Positions 7,963-17,421 of a DNA stretch of 58,100 nucleotides are shown one piece after another. The first letter of the stretch is position 1; every line of letters begins with the position of its first letter. Both the position numbers and the translations under genes were made by a program. The notes under the pieces were generated by a model, which saw only the letters and a program-made list of their open reading frames with translations, was not told the origin of the DNA and searched no databases. This DNA is from UBA8199 sp964507045 (GTDB lineage Bacteria > Verrucomicrobiota > Verrucomicrobiia > Limisphaerales > UBA8199). Where the stretch lies: assembly GCA_964507045.1 (NCBI GenBank), contig CAZDOO010000029.1, positions 1 to 58,100 of the forward strand, read 5' to 3'.

Positions 7963-8919
7963 CTATTCCCCCGGCTTCAACGAGGCTTCCTCATCGTCCA
8001 ACCCGTCGTGCCAGATCAGCGGCGCCAGGGACAAGCCGCCTCGTTCCCAGCCGGCGTGGCTGATGTACCATTTTCCGTCTGCATCCCGCACCACTTCCGA
8101 GGCATGTGCGTAGATTGTCCCCACTTGATTCTTCGGCTCCCAGTGAAAAGGGTCCGGGCTCAGATACACGTTGATCGTTCCCCCGTCGCAGGCAAACAGG
8201 TAGAACGACTTCCCGCGCCGCACGACAAACGGCGACTCGGTTGGACCCCCGAATGTCCCCTCCCGGGGATGCGTGAAGACTACCCGGCGCCCGGCCCAAT
8301 GCAGCAAATCCGGGCTCGTCACGCAGGCGACGATATGGTTGCCTCCCTCCGGCTTCGACGTGGCCGTGTAATACAGAATCCACTCCTTGCCCGAGCGCAG
8401 CACAATCGGGTCCCGGGCGTCGAAGCCATCCGTCAGCAACGGGTTGGCCGGGCTGCGGTCCCAATGCCAAAGGTCTTTCGAGGTCAGCAAATGGATCTTG
8501 TATTGGTGGCCCTGGCTGTTGCCGGCGCAGACGAACATGTAGTAAGTCCCCTCGTGCTGAATCACATACGGCGCCCAGAAGAACCACTCCTTGTGCTTGT
8601 CCCAGTTGGCCATTACCGCAAACGCTTCCTTGTGCCAGGCTGGCTGGGTGAGCGTCTTGGCCGTCGCGTGCAGCAGGTTCTTGCCCGGGTCCCGAAAGAA
8701 GTCCACCGGCAGTATGTGCGTGATGCCAAAGACGTGCCAGGTGCCATCCGGTCCCCGGACGAAGGTGTGGTCGTTAATGCACCAGGGATCCTTCTCCCCG
8801 GCTTTCGGATCGAACACCTCCGTAAACTTGCCGGCTTCGACCAGCGTCTTCTCGGCGCCCGCCAGACCTGCCTGGGTCAGGCTGAGTACTGCCAGGCTCA
8901 TCCACAAATATCGTCGCAT
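7963..8919 (-). CDS. Secreted GH43/GH32-like beta-propeller hydrolase
   Basis: A 318-residue protein with a cleavable signal peptide (MRRYLWMSLAVLSLTQAGLA). It follows the five-bladed propeller plan of GH43/GH32/GH68-type enzymes: an early Asp in ACxxDH-like context (D50 in CINDHTF), a middle Asp (DARDPIV, about 167-170) and a Glu in GPTESPFVV (E228), placed as the catalytic triad usually is. It probably removes arabinosyl, xylosyl or fructosyl residues, but substrate cannot be told. It is divergent from the alpha-toroid protein with only 54 bases between starts, implying shared control. Confidence 0.68.
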   Translation of the reverse strand: MRRYLWMSLAVLSLTQAGLAGAEKTLVEAGKFTEVFDPKAGEKDPWCINDHTFVRGPDGTWHVFGITHILPVDFFRDPGKNLLHATAKTLTQPAWHKEAFAVMANWDKHKEWFFWAPYVIQHEGTYYMFVCAGNSQGHQYKIHLLTSKDLWHWDRSPANPLLTDGFDARDPIVLRSGKEWILYYTATSKPEGGNHIVACVTSPDLLHWAGRRVVFTHPREGTFGGPTESPFVVRRGKSFYLFACDGGTINVYLSPDPFHWEPKNQVGTIYAHASEVVRDADGKWYISHAGWERGGLSLAPLIWHDGLDDEEASLKPGE

Positions 8920-8973
8920 GACACCAGTCTAAAGGGCAGCCCAGCCTTGGCAAATTCAATCCTAAGGCTGAAT

Positions 8974-11364
8974 ATGCAGGGCATGCATTGGACCCGTTCC
9001 CAAATCCGCCGTCCGCCCTGGCTGGCCTTCTGTCTGGTCCTGGTCGGCTCGCTGGTGGCGGCTGCCGCGATTGACTGTCCTAAAGTAATCCGCATCTCGA
9101 GGACCGGGACCGTCCTCGCCGGCTGGCAAGGCAAAGAGGCCACCCTCCAGAAGGGACAGAGCCTGGGTCAATGGGTTCTGATGGCGGTGGTCCAACCCGC
9201 TTCGAGCCGGCGGTTGGCGGTCTTCGAAGACTTCTCCCAAACCAACGGCCACCTCCTCTTTGCCGATGAGCGCGGAGTCAAGGCGGACCTGCCCAAGTCT
9301 TCCGAACCAACCTGGGCCGATCCGAAAACCCTCTACCGCGGCCATCGGCTTGAAGACGTGTTCAACAGCGAGCGCGACCTGCTGGGCGAAGAGATTCTCG
9401 CCCAGCCGGGCGACCCGGCCTACGCCGCAGTGGCCGCCTGCGTCCCGCCCATCTCGAAAATGTACACCTGGAGCTTTGTGGGCACTCACGATTGCCTGGA
9501 GAAGGTCGGGGTGTTCTATGGCGGCATCACGCCCAACTTCGATCCTGCAGCTTATATTCCCGAAATCCGGAAGGTCCGCGATGCGGGCCGGGTGCTCGAT
9601 GGCTTGGTCGGCGGCTGGCTTCCGGCACTCAGGTTTGTGTATCCGGAAGGGCCCGGCGATTGGTCGGAGCTGGTCATCTACGCGCCGATGCGCGTCGAGA
9701 ACGGCAACCAGCGCGTCCAGCCCGTTTGGTATCGCGTGTGCCGGGTCGAGGGGAACACGCTCCGCTGGGCGCGCTACTTCGACTCCTACCACCCGTTCCC
9801 GCCCCGGCTGGAGGCAAGCCCGGAGTCTTTCTACGAAGAAATGCTCGCGATGCGCGCGGGCTGGGAACGTGCCCTGGCACCCGGCATGCAGATTGACATC
9901 CCCGACCAGCGCCTCGCCGACCTTGCACGCCACTCGCTCGTGCGCGACATGATGAGCCGTGTGGGCCCATTTCCCAAGTACGGCGTCTTTGATCGCAGCT
10001 ACGGCGGCAGTGAACATGATGGGTTCCCTGATATCTTCACGGTGGACACCGCCGGGATGCTGGCCTGGGGCCTGTTTGATCTGGCAGGCCAATACCTGGA
10101 CAACTACTTCACGTATTTCGTGCGCGATGACGGCTCAATCCTCTATCGCGGGCCGGAAACGGGACAGTATGGGCGAATGCTCGCCGTCGCTGCCGAATAC
10201 GCCAATTACACCGGTGATTACCAGCTTCTGCTGCGCCACCGCCGCCGCCTGGACGGTGTGGCTAAACTGCTGCTCTCTTTGCGCACCCAAGCCCTGCGCC
10301 TGCCGCCCGAGGCTCCGGCCTACGGCATGATCGCCGGCTGGAGCGAGGCCGACGCCTGCTTCGACCCCGATCCGCCCCGCTATATGCAGCCCTATCTGTC
10401 GAACAGCACTGAAGCCGCCCGTGGCTTCGAGGATCTTGGGGCGGTGTGGGAAAGGATTGGCGCCAGCAAGCATCTCCCGGAGTTGACCCGGTGGGGCCGG
10501 CAGCTCCGCCAGGAGTCGCGCTCGCTGGCCAAGGATGTTCAGACCGCCGTTGCCCGCTCCATGCTCACCAACACGACGCCCCCGTGCCTGCCTGCCATCG
10601 CCGGAGCCGCCGAGCCTTTCCATGTCGCCGTCGCGCGCGACAGGCTGGATCCGCAATTCCGGTCCTACCGCGCCTGGGTGGAGATGCTGTACTCAGGCAA
10701 CCTGACGCGCGAGCAGGTCGAGACGATCGTCAATTACCGCGCCGCGCACCATGACATCATCCTTGGCATCCCCGCCGTCTATGGGCACAGCACCTACGAG
10801 TGGGGCGGCTTCCTGAGTTACGGCCATGGCTACGGGTTGGTGCAATATGACTTTACCCGCCAGTATCTCCTGCTGCTCTACAGCCTCATGGCGCACCAAT
10901 ACACCCGCGGCACGTGGACGGCGCCGGAGACGCGGCTCCTGGATCCGCAACGATTCACTGCCCCGTATTGCAGCCCGGCTCAGATGACTGTGCCCCTGCT
11001 GACCCGCTGGATGCTCGTGTTCGAGGAACCGGCCGCCGATGTAGTGTGGTTGGCCAAAGCCACTCCGCGGGACTGGTTGGCGGCAGGAAAGACGATCGCG
11101 GTGTCCAACGCGCCGACCCGCTGGGGCAGCCTCGGGTTCAGTCTCCACTCGCATCTGCAAGCCGGGACACTCGAGGCCAAGGTGGTTGCGCCGTCTGTGC
11201 CGCCCGCCGCGCGCGTCAACCTGCGCCTCCGCGTCCCCGCCGGCCACCGGATTCGTTCCGTCACCGCCAACGGCAAGCCTTGGAATCAGTTCAATGCCGT
11301 GGAGGAAACGATCACCCTGCCTCCAACCACGAAGCAGCCCCTGGACCTGGCAGTCTACTACTAA
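8974..11364 (+). CDS. Secreted alpha-toroid (six-hairpin glycosidase-like) protein
   Basis: A 796-residue exported protein with a basic n-region and hydrophobic core (WLAFCLVLVGSLVAAAA). The centre (about 330-680) has the helical-hairpin rhythm of six-hairpin glycosidases: DIFTVDTAGMLAWGLFDLA, YFVRDDGSILYRGP, YGMIAGWSEADACFDPDPPR, YEWGGFLSYGHGYGL. A beta-rich C-terminal domain ends VYY. Candidate acids are present but I cannot assign a GH family or substrate. The ATG at 8974 precedes the signal peptide; an open frame continues upstream to 7792 but overlaps the neighbouring genes. Divergent from the GH43-like gene, so both may work on one glycan. Confidence 0.65.
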   Translation: MQGMHWTRSQIRRPPWLAFCLVLVGSLVAAAAIDCPKVIRISRTGTVLAGWQGKEATLQKGQSLGQWVLMAVVQPASSRRLAVFEDFSQTNGHLLFADERGVKADLPKSSEPTWADPKTLYRGHRLEDVFNSERDLLGEEILAQPGDPAYAAVAACVPPISKMYTWSFVGTHDCLEKVGVFYGGITPNFDPAAYIPEIRKVRDAGRVLDGLVGGWLPALRFVYPEGPGDWSELVIYAPMRVENGNQRVQPVWYRVCRVEGNTLRWARYFDSYHPFPPRLEASPESFYEEMLAMRAGWERALAPGMQIDIPDQRLADLARHSLVRDMMSRVGPFPKYGVFDRSYGGSEHDGFPDIFTVDTAGMLAWGLFDLAGQYLDNYFTYFVRDDGSILYRGPETGQYGRMLAVAAEYANYTGDYQLLLRHRRRLDGVAKLLLSLRTQALRLPPEAPAYGMIAGWSEADACFDPDPPRYMQPYLSNSTEAARGFEDLGAVWERIGASKHLPELTRWGRQLRQESRSLAKDVQTAVARSMLTNTTPPCLPAIAGAAEPFHVAVARDRLDPQFRSYRAWVEMLYSGNLTREQVETIVNYRAAHHDIILGIPAVYGHSTYEWGGFLSYGHGYGLVQYDFTRQYLLLLYSLMAHQYTRGTWTAPETRLLDPQRFTAPYCSPAQMTVPLLTRWMLVFEEPAADVVWLAKATPRDWLAAGKTIAVSNAPTRWGSLGFSLHSHLQAGTLEAKVVAPSVPPAARVNLRLRVPAGHRIRSVTANGKPWNQFNAVEETITLPPTTKQPLDLAVYY

Positions 11365-11393
11365 CCACTGCCCCTGCGCTCAAGCACACCATG

Positions 11394-11445
11394 TAACCCA
11401 TTTAACCCATTTAACTCCTTTAACCCAATTGACCCTTTCAACTGG
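11394..11445. repeat. 9-bp tandem repeat between convergent genes
   Basis: About 5.8 degenerate copies of TAACCCATT (two perfect, then TAACTCCTT, TAACCCAAT, TGACCCTTT, CAACTGG) fill most of the gap between convergent stops at 11364 and 11446. No terminator hairpin is seen here. Confidence 0.7.
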
Positions 11446-12588
11446 TCAGGGAATGCTCTGGTGGTCGGTGTTCCGAATGCGATACCAGCAGAGCAGCTCT
11501 TTCGCCGGTGGCGTCGGCCCGCCCTGGCCTTCGGCCTTGTCCAGGTAGAGGAACGCGACCGAGGAATAGCAGAACGGCTTAAGCCGGTCCGGTGACCACG
11601 GGTTGACAAAGGCGAACTTGAGCCGTTGCTCGAAGCGAATCACGTCGGTCTCGTGCGCCCGATACATGGCCACGCTGGCGTTGAGGGTGTCCTTCACCGG
11701 AACGCCGTGATAAGGGCCGATGAACGTGCCTTCACGGAAGTACCAGCCGCCGAGGAAATAATCCTCCAGACCCGTGCCGACGATGCGGGGCACCTCCCAG
11801 TCGGCATCCACGTGCACGTGCTCCGGTGCTTCCAGGAAACTGAGGTAGTTTCGTTCCTGGCCTTGCATGTAGAGCTGGCACCCCGCGTAGTGACCCCGCC
11901 CGAGCGCCTCGGCGATCAGAACTGGCGCCGGTCCCTGGTTATGGCCCGTGTTGAACTGGGCGTGGAAGTAGCCCAGCGGCTCGGGCAGAGGGTCGGTTAA
12001 CTGGTAGAGCACGTTGCAGAACACATCCGTGTCGAGCTCCGGGTCCACGTTCTCCAGCTCGACGCGGAAGCTCTTGCGGAACGGCATGGGCCATTTGCAG
12101 AAGAAGCCACCGCTGGAGGTGCCGAAGTAGCGCGAGGCGAAGCTGGCCACCTCGCACAGGCCGGCGCCAAAAAAGTCGCCCACGGGGGCCGCCACCGCCG
12201 GCTGCTCGGCCCCGTCCCAGTAAATCCGCAGTATCAGAGTCTTGAGAATGGACTGGTTGATGGGCGCCTTGGGATTCCAGTGTTGCCAGAACCAGCCGGG
12301 GAACGTGAGCCAGAATTGGGCAATATATCCCTGTCCTTTGACCTCGCCGATGGTCACCCGCTTGCCCCGCGGCACCGGGATGGTCTTGCTCTTGTGCTTG
12401 AGGTTGAAGGTGGTCAGTTGGCGGGTGGTCTCCTTGCGCAGTGTCGCCAACCGCAAGACGTCTGCGGGCGCAGGTGGAGAGTCGCTGCTGGCGGGTCCCC
12501 GGCCATCGGTTTGAGTGGCAGCGGCGGTGGGGAGGGCGGCGGTGGCACTCAGCGCGGCAAACGAAGTCACGAATTCACGGCGATCCAT
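11446..12588 (-). CDS. Exported GH172 (DUF2961) glycosidase
   Basis: A 380-residue protein with a twin-arginine signal (MDRREFVTSFAALSATAALP). The body matches DUF2961, now GH172, whose founding members act on difructose dianhydride and alpha-fructo- or arabinofuranosides. Visible hallmarks are PVGDFFGAG, PFRKSFRVELEN, GTGLEDYFLGGWYF and GPYHGVPV. Acting periplasmically, it may release fructose or arabinose units. The frame extends upstream to 12723, but those 45 residues lack a protein-like look; ATG 12588 opens the Tat signal. It is divergent from the MFS gene with 119 bases between. Confidence 0.78.
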   Translation of the reverse strand: MDRREFVTSFAALSATAALPTAAATQTDGRGPASSDSPPAPADVLRLATLRKETTRQLTTFNLKHKSKTIPVPRGKRVTIGEVKGQGYIAQFWLTFPGWFWQHWNPKAPINQSILKTLILRIYWDGAEQPAVAAPVGDFFGAGLCEVASFASRYFGTSSGGFFCKWPMPFRKSFRVELENVDPELDTDVFCNVLYQLTDPLPEPLGYFHAQFNTGHNQGPAPVLIAEALGRGHYAGCQLYMQGQERNYLSFLEAPEHVHVDADWEVPRIVGTGLEDYFLGGWYFREGTFIGPYHGVPVKDTLNASVAMYRAHETDVIRFEQRLKFAFVNPWSPDRLKPFCYSSVAFLYLDKAEGQGGPTPPAKELLCWYRIRNTDHQSIP

Positions 12589-12707
12589 GGTGGAAGCAGG
12601 ATGCCGGAAGGCGCCCCGGCGCGTCAATAGTGACAGATTCGCTTGACCCGCTCTGGTGAAAGCGGCATTTGGGGACCCGTGCAGTTCAATCTCAAAGGCA
12701 GACCGTG

Positions 12708-14000
12708 ATGCAACCTGCTCCACCGGAAGACCGGCTCCACTCCTGGCAAGTGCGGGTTTTTGGGCTGCTTTGGGGCGCCTACGCGTCTTATTACCTTTGC
12801 CGCGTCAACTTTGCGGTCGCCCAGCCTGCCATCCTCAACGAGTTCCCTTCCTGGACCGGCGCGCAAATCGGGAGCATCCCTTCCACCTATGCCCTTACCT
12901 ACGCCATCGGCCAAATGGTTAACGGCACCCTCGGCCAACGGTATGGGGCGCGGAGGATGATGACAGCGGCCATGCTGATCGCTTCCTTCAGCAACCTCCT
13001 GTTTGCTCTTACTACCTCCTTTTGGGCGATGCAGGTGTTATGGGCCCTCAACGGCTGGGGCCAGTCCGCCGGTTGGGCGTTGATGCTGCAGACGCTCTCG
13101 GAATGGAACACGTCGGCTCGCCGGGGCACCCTCATTGGCTGGCTCTCCACCAGCTACCAGGTCGGCCATGTGCTCTCCTGGCTGCTGGCCGGTTTCCTCT
13201 GTGAGGCCATTGGCTGGCGCGCTGCCTTTGCTGTGCCGGGGCTTCTGCTTCTGCCCGCGGCGTTGCTCTTCTACTTGTTCTTGCGCGATTCACCCGTCGA
13301 AGCCGGCTTCCCCCCTGTCCGTGACGATGCGGCGGCGGCCGCGCCAGCGCCGGACGCCAACACCAGCTGGGGCTCAACCCGACACATTCTCCGGCTGACG
13401 TTGAGCAGCCGCAGCCTGTGGATTCTGGCCTTGGGCTACTTCGTGTTGAATGCGGTGCGTTACAGCTTCATGAACTGGAGCGTGCAGTACATGGCGGAAT
13501 TCCACGGACGCAGCATCAAGGACAGCGTCTTAACTGCGATCATGATCCCCTTGGCCGGCTGCCTGGGGGCGGTGTCGGCGGGCTGGGTGTCGGACGCATT
13601 CTTTGGCAGACGCCGCGCCCCGGTGTGCGTCGTGATGTTGCTGGGGCTGGCCGCAACCTGCTGGGCAATGACGCTCGTGCCGCAAGGAGGCTGGCCGGCG
13701 GCGACGGTCTTGCTGGGGTTGGCGGGATTCATGATCTATGGTCCCGACGTCCTGATAGGCGGCGCGGCCGCCGTTGACCTCAGTCATCCGAAAGCAGCCT
13801 CCATCGCCACGGGTTTCACGATGTGCGTCGGCGCGCTCGGTGCTATCTTCTCCGGCGCGGGCATTGGCTATCTGAAAGACCTCGCTCACGGCAACTGGTC
13901 GCTGATCTTCCACGTATTGGCGGCCATGCCCCTGCTGCCGGCGATACTGATGGTGTTCATCTGGAACGCCCGGCCACAAAACCCCGGGCCGTCAGCGTAG
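12708..14000 (+). CDS. MFS transporter, organophosphate:Pi antiporter type
   Basis: A 430-residue protein with about twelve hydrophobic segments. The first helix region GAYASYYLCRVNFAVAQPAI is the signature of the GlpT/UhpC-like family, which swaps sugar phosphates or glycerol-3-phosphate for phosphate. Its convergent neighbours are a glycerol channel and glycerol kinase, so glycerol-3-phosphate or a related ester is a reasonable cargo, though some verrucomicrobial members may take up other sugars. ATG at 12708 is preferred to TTG 12669. Confidence 0.72.
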   Translation: MQPAPPEDRLHSWQVRVFGLLWGAYASYYLCRVNFAVAQPAILNEFPSWTGAQIGSIPSTYALTYAIGQMVNGTLGQRYGARRMMTAAMLIASFSNLLFALTTSFWAMQVLWALNGWGQSAGWALMLQTLSEWNTSARRGTLIGWLSTSYQVGHVLSWLLAGFLCEAIGWRAAFAVPGLLLLPAALLFYLFLRDSPVEAGFPPVRDDAAAAAPAPDANTSWGSTRHILRLTLSSRSLWILALGYFVLNAVRYSFMNWSVQYMAEFHGRSIKDSVLTAIMIPLAGCLGAVSAGWVSDAFFGRRRAPVCVVMLLGLAATCWAMTLVPQGGWPAATVLLGLAGFMIYGPDVLIGGAAAVDLSHPKAASIATGFTMCVGALGAIFSGAGIGYLKDLAHGNWSLIFHVLAAMPLLPAILMVFIWNARPQNPGPSA

Positions 14001-14077
14001 GCGGATCACGCAGTGCGGGTCATTGGCTGGCCCCACAAACCACCGGCCCTGATTCCACGGGTCAGGAGGGTTGAGCC

Positions 14078-14821
14078 TTAGGTTAGCAAGCCGTTCACCC
14101 AGGCGGCCAGCAAACCGCCGAGGATAGGGCCGGCTACCGGCACCCACCCATACCTCCAGTCGCTCCCACGTTTCCCGGGAACCGGCAACAGGGCGTGCGC
14201 CACCCGAGGTCCAAGGTCGCGCGCCGGGTTGATTGCATAGCCCGTGGTTCCCCCGAGCGACAGGCCGATGCCAAAAACGATCAGAGCCACCGGCAACGCG
14301 CCCAGAGCCCCAAGGCCAATCGGGGTGGCATCGCCGGGAGAGCCCGGCAATCTGATCGAGGCTTCGGCAATCAAGAAGACTGGCAGGACCAGCACAAAGG
14401 TTCCAACCACCTCGCACAAGAGGGCTTGCGGGAGACGACGAATGTTCGGCGCGGTGGCAAAGCAAGCCAGCTTGGCAGCCGGGTCTTCCGTGGCTTTGAA
14501 ATGTTCCCGGTAAAACAGGAAGACCGTAGCCCCGCCAACCAACGCCCCCAGCATCTGGGCGGCAATATAGGCCGCAACCTTGCCCCAGGGAAACTGGCCG
14601 GCTGCCGCTAACGCGACCGTAATCGCGGGATTGAGGTGGGCGCCGCTGAACCGCTGGGAACAAAATACGCCCACGAAGACGCCCACCGCCCAGCCGGCAG
14701 TGATCACAATCCAGCCTGAATTGTTTCCTTTGGTGCGGGACAATACCACGTTAGCAACCACTCCGTTGCCGAAGATGATGAGCAGCGCCGTCCCGATGAA
14801 TTCCGCCACGATAGCATTCAT
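14078..14821 (-). CDS. glpF: Glycerol uptake facilitator (aquaglyceroporin)
   Basis: A 247-residue MIP-family channel. The two pore motifs are HLNPAIT (N64) and YAINPARDLGPR (NPA at 198-200). The Asp after NPAR and the GGTTGYA context are typical of the glycerol-conducting branch instead of water-only aquaporins. It should let glycerol diffuse inward for capture by the kinase encoded 43 bases upstream on the same strand. Six membrane helices are evident. Confidence 0.9.
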   Translation of the reverse strand: MNAIVAEFIGTALLIIFGNGVVANVVLSRTKGNNSGWIVITAGWAVGVFVGVFCSQRFSGAHLNPAITVALAAAGQFPWGKVAAYIAAQMLGALVGGATVFLFYREHFKATEDPAAKLACFATAPNIRRLPQALLCEVVGTFVLVLPVFLIAEASIRLPGSPGDATPIGLGALGALPVALIVFGIGLSLGGTTGYAINPARDLGPRVAHALLPVPGKRGSDWRYGWVPVAGPILGGLLAAWVNGLLT

Positions 14822-14864
14822 GTCTTGTTCGACTCGGTTGTTGATCAGTCTGCCGGGGGCTGGT

Positions 14865-16361
14865 TCACGCGGATTGCTCCCATTCCCGCGCCCGTTTCAG
14901 TGCTTTGGCCCAGCGCCCGCGCCGATACAACGCCTCGTCTGCGCTCTGCTGTGGCTCGAAAACCCGATCCGCCTGCCAGACCTGCTGCACCGCGGCCTGA
15001 TCCTTCCAGAAGCCGGCCGCCAGGCCGGCCAGGTAAGCCGCACCCAGGGCTGTGGTCTCGACGATCTTCGGCCGGACAATTGGAACCCGCAGGATGTCCG
15101 CCTGAAATTGCATCAGCAGATTGTTGGTGGCGGCGCCGCCATCCACTCGCAATTCGCTCAACGCCACCTGCGAGTCTTCCTTCATCACATCCAGCACGTC
15201 GGCCACCTGGAAAGCGATCCCCTCCAGCGCCGCGCGCGCCAGGTGCGCGGCCGTCGAGCCGCGCGTCAGCCCGGTGATCGTGCCGCGGGCGTATTGGTCC
15301 CAGTACGGTGCTCCCAGCCCCGCAAAGGCCGGGACCAGGTAAACTCCGCCCGAGTCCGGCACGCTGGCCGCCAGGCCTTCCACCTCCGCCGATGACTTGA
15401 TCAGCCCCAGGCCGTCGCGCAGCCATTGCACCACCGCGCCGCCGATAAACACGCTCCCCTCCAGTGCGTAGTCGGTCTGCCCGCCGGTTTGCCAGGCGAC
15501 CGTGCTCAGCAACTGGTGTCGCGAGGGCATCGGCTGCTGGCCCACGTTCATCAACATGAAACAGCCCGTGCCATAAGTGTTCTTGGCCTGGCCACGCCGG
15601 AAACAGTTCTGCCCGAACAGGGCGGCTTGCTGGTCGCCGGCAATGCCGGCGATGCGAATGGGCACTTCGAAAATGCCGGGCGCGGTTTCCCCGTAAATCT
15701 CGCTCGACGCGCGCACCTCGGGCAGCACCTCGCGCGGCACCCCCAGCACCCCCGGCAGCTCGTCGTCCCAGGCCCCGGTCTGCAGGTTGAACAGCATCGT
15801 GCGCGAGGCATTGCTCGGGTCGGTGACGTGCAGCGCGCCGCCCGTCAGCTTCCACAACAGCCAGGTGTCAATCGTGCCGAAGGCCAGCTCGCCGCGCACG
15901 GCCCGCTGCCGGGCGCCGGGAACATGGTCCAGCAGCCACCGCAGCTTGCTGCCCGAGAAGTAAGCATCAATTACCAGGCCCGACTTGCGCGCGATCATCT
16001 CCCCCCTGCCGGCGCGCTTGAGTTCGTCGCAAAAGCCGGCGGTGCGCCGATCCTGCCAGACAATGGCGTTGTGGACGGGCTGGCCGGTCCGGCGGTCCCA
16101 TACCACCGTGGTCTCGCGCTGATTGGTGATCCCGATGGCGGCCACCGCTTTGGCCCCCACTCTCGCCTGGACGAGAACCTGGTGTGCGACCTCAAGCTGG
16201 GTTGTCCATATCTCCAGCGGATCATGCTCCACCCAGCCCGCCTGGGGATAAATCTGGTTAAACTCCTTCTGCGCCACGCCCTGGATGCGTCCGCCTTGGT
16301 CGAAGAGAATCGCACGGCAGCTCGTGGTGCCCTGGTCCAATGCCAAAATGAAGTTCATCAT
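14865..16361 (-). CDS. glpK: Glycerol kinase
   Basis: A FGGY-family kinase of about 498 residues that phosphorylates glycerol to sn-glycerol-3-phosphate. N-terminal ALDQGTTSCRAILFD, then WVEHDP, GITNQRETTVVWDRRTG, TIDTWLLWKL, GDQQAALFGQ, KNTYGTGCFMLMN and LRVDGGAATNNLLMQFQADI are all diagnostic. Length matches the usual 495-505. ATG at 16361 (or the adjacent one at 16358) is preceded by GGGA at a suitable distance; the frame opens at 16391 but the extra ten residues are not conserved. Operon with glpF. No glycerol-3-phosphate dehydrogenase is in the window. Confidence 0.95.
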   Translation of the reverse strand: MMNFILALDQGTTSCRAILFDQGGRIQGVAQKEFNQIYPQAGWVEHDPLEIWTTQLEVAHQVLVQARVGAKAVAAIGITNQRETTVVWDRRTGQPVHNAIVWQDRRTAGFCDELKRAGRGEMIARKSGLVIDAYFSGSKLRWLLDHVPGARQRAVRGELAFGTIDTWLLWKLTGGALHVTDPSNASRTMLFNLQTGAWDDELPGVLGVPREVLPEVRASSEIYGETAPGIFEVPIRIAGIAGDQQAALFGQNCFRRGQAKNTYGTGCFMLMNVGQQPMPSRHQLLSTVAWQTGGQTDYALEGSVFIGGAVVQWLRDGLGLIKSSAEVEGLAASVPDSGGVYLVPAFAGLGAPYWDQYARGTITGLTRGSTAAHLARAALEGIAFQVADVLDVMKEDSQVALSELRVDGGAATNNLLMQFQADILRVPIVRPKIVETTALGAAYLAGLAAGFWKDQAAVQQVWQADRVFEPQQSADEALYRRGRWAKALKRAREWEQSA

Positions 16362-16495
16362 GATATTCCCAAGTGTCCGCTCTGAGCCCAAGCCGATCCC
16401 AACTGCCGGTGAGAGTTGCCTTCCCGGCTACAAACTGCAAGGCATAAAGCGCGGCCTTGGAACCAGTTTACGGGAAGCAGCGACACTGGGTGTAC

Positions 16496-16528
16496 AAAAA
16501 AACGGAGCGCAGACCGCTGCGCTCCGTT
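16496..16528 (-). terminator. Rho-independent terminator
   Basis: AACGGAGCGCAG pairs perfectly with CTGCGCTCCGTT around a 4-base loop, followed on the minus strand by a run of seven T. It ends the PEP-CTERM gene and insulates glpK downstream. Confidence 0.9.
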
Positions 16529-16550
16529 AAACTGAAAACTGCCCGCGTGC

Positions 16551-17372
16551 TTAGCGGCGAATCCGGCGGAACAGCACCAGGCCGCCAAGGGCCAGCAGCG
16601 AAAACATTCCCGGCTCCGGAACGTATAGCGGGGTCGGCGACACAGCGCTGCCGATCCAGCCGCCCATGCCAGCAACTTCCTCACTGGTCAAAGCGCGAGC
16701 CCAAGTCATAGCAGTGCTGACATACCCCCACATATCCTCCCAAGAGTCGTCGGCAAAAAGATTGAAACGGTCGAGTTCAAGCGAGAACCGGCCATCAACA
16801 CTCTGGGGGGTGCCGTCGAGGTAAAGAGTGCCGTCAACATACACCCTGAACCAGTTGCCATTATTGACGGACCATACGATTCTGTGCCATTTGGACCAGT
16901 CGGCAGTCATTGTTGAGTAACCGGTAGCGCCAACACCAATGGTGCCATCGGGAGCCAGCCACAGATCCCCGTCATTGCTGTTGCCACCCCATGCGGTCTG
17001 AAACAGGCTGTTCCATCCCGTCTGTGTTTGCACATAATCTATGGCAACTGTGTACTGATTGATATAGTCGCCGCCGCCATTAGGGGCGATGCCGTGATAG
17101 ACGGACATGTAATTCCAGCTTTGCTCCTGGAAGCCGCTGCCATCACTGTAAATGGTGTGCGCGGTTGGTATTCCAATGTCAATCCATGGCACCAATCCCA
17201 GGGCACCGTAGGTGGTGTTAAACGTAATGTCGTTGCCAATAGTTGCCGCGCCGAAATTGGCACTGTTCTGGAACCGCCACAGCCCCGTTAACCCTGTCGG
17301 GACATTAATCGGCTGAGCATTTGCGGCACCAGCTACCGCCAGGACTGTTAACGCGAGAACAAGCTTCTTCAT
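16551..17372 (-). CDS. PEP-CTERM LamG-like exported protein
   Basis: A 273-residue protein: signal peptide (MKKLVLALTVLAVAGAANA), then a concanavalin/LamG-like jellyroll (about 30-240; WHRIVWSVNNGNWFRVYVDG, AMTWARALTSEEVAGMGG), then a PEP-CTERM sorting tail (YVPEPGMFSLLALGGLVLF and a basic end). PEP-CTERM tails are cut by exosortase and usually place proteins on the cell surface or in an extracellular polymer. No exosortase gene is in the window. It is a single-gene unit with a strong terminator; a conserved hairpin motif lies about 80 bases upstream. Confidence 0.85.
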   Translation of the reverse strand: MKKLVLALTVLAVAGAANAQPINVPTGLTGLWRFQNSANFGAATIGNDITFNTTYGALGLVPWIDIGIPTAHTIYSDGSGFQEQSWNYMSVYHGIAPNGGGDYINQYTVAIDYVQTQTGWNSLFQTAWGGNSNDGDLWLAPDGTIGVGATGYSTMTADWSKWHRIVWSVNNGNWFRVYVDGTLYLDGTPQSVDGRFSLELDRFNLFADDSWEDMWGYVSTAMTWARALTSEEVAGMGGWIGSAVSPTPLYVPEPGMFSLLALGGLVLFRRIRR

Positions 17373-17421
17373 AATTCAGGTGTTTTCTAATTCAGTTACT
17401 TCTGTCCGACTACCAGTGTTA

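Noticed and set aside
7792..8973. Long plus-strand frame giving a 1190-residue product up to 11364
   Set aside because: The first 394 residues overlap the GH43-like gene on the other strand and are Arg/Pro/His-rich without protein character; the signal peptide at 8974 marks the true start.
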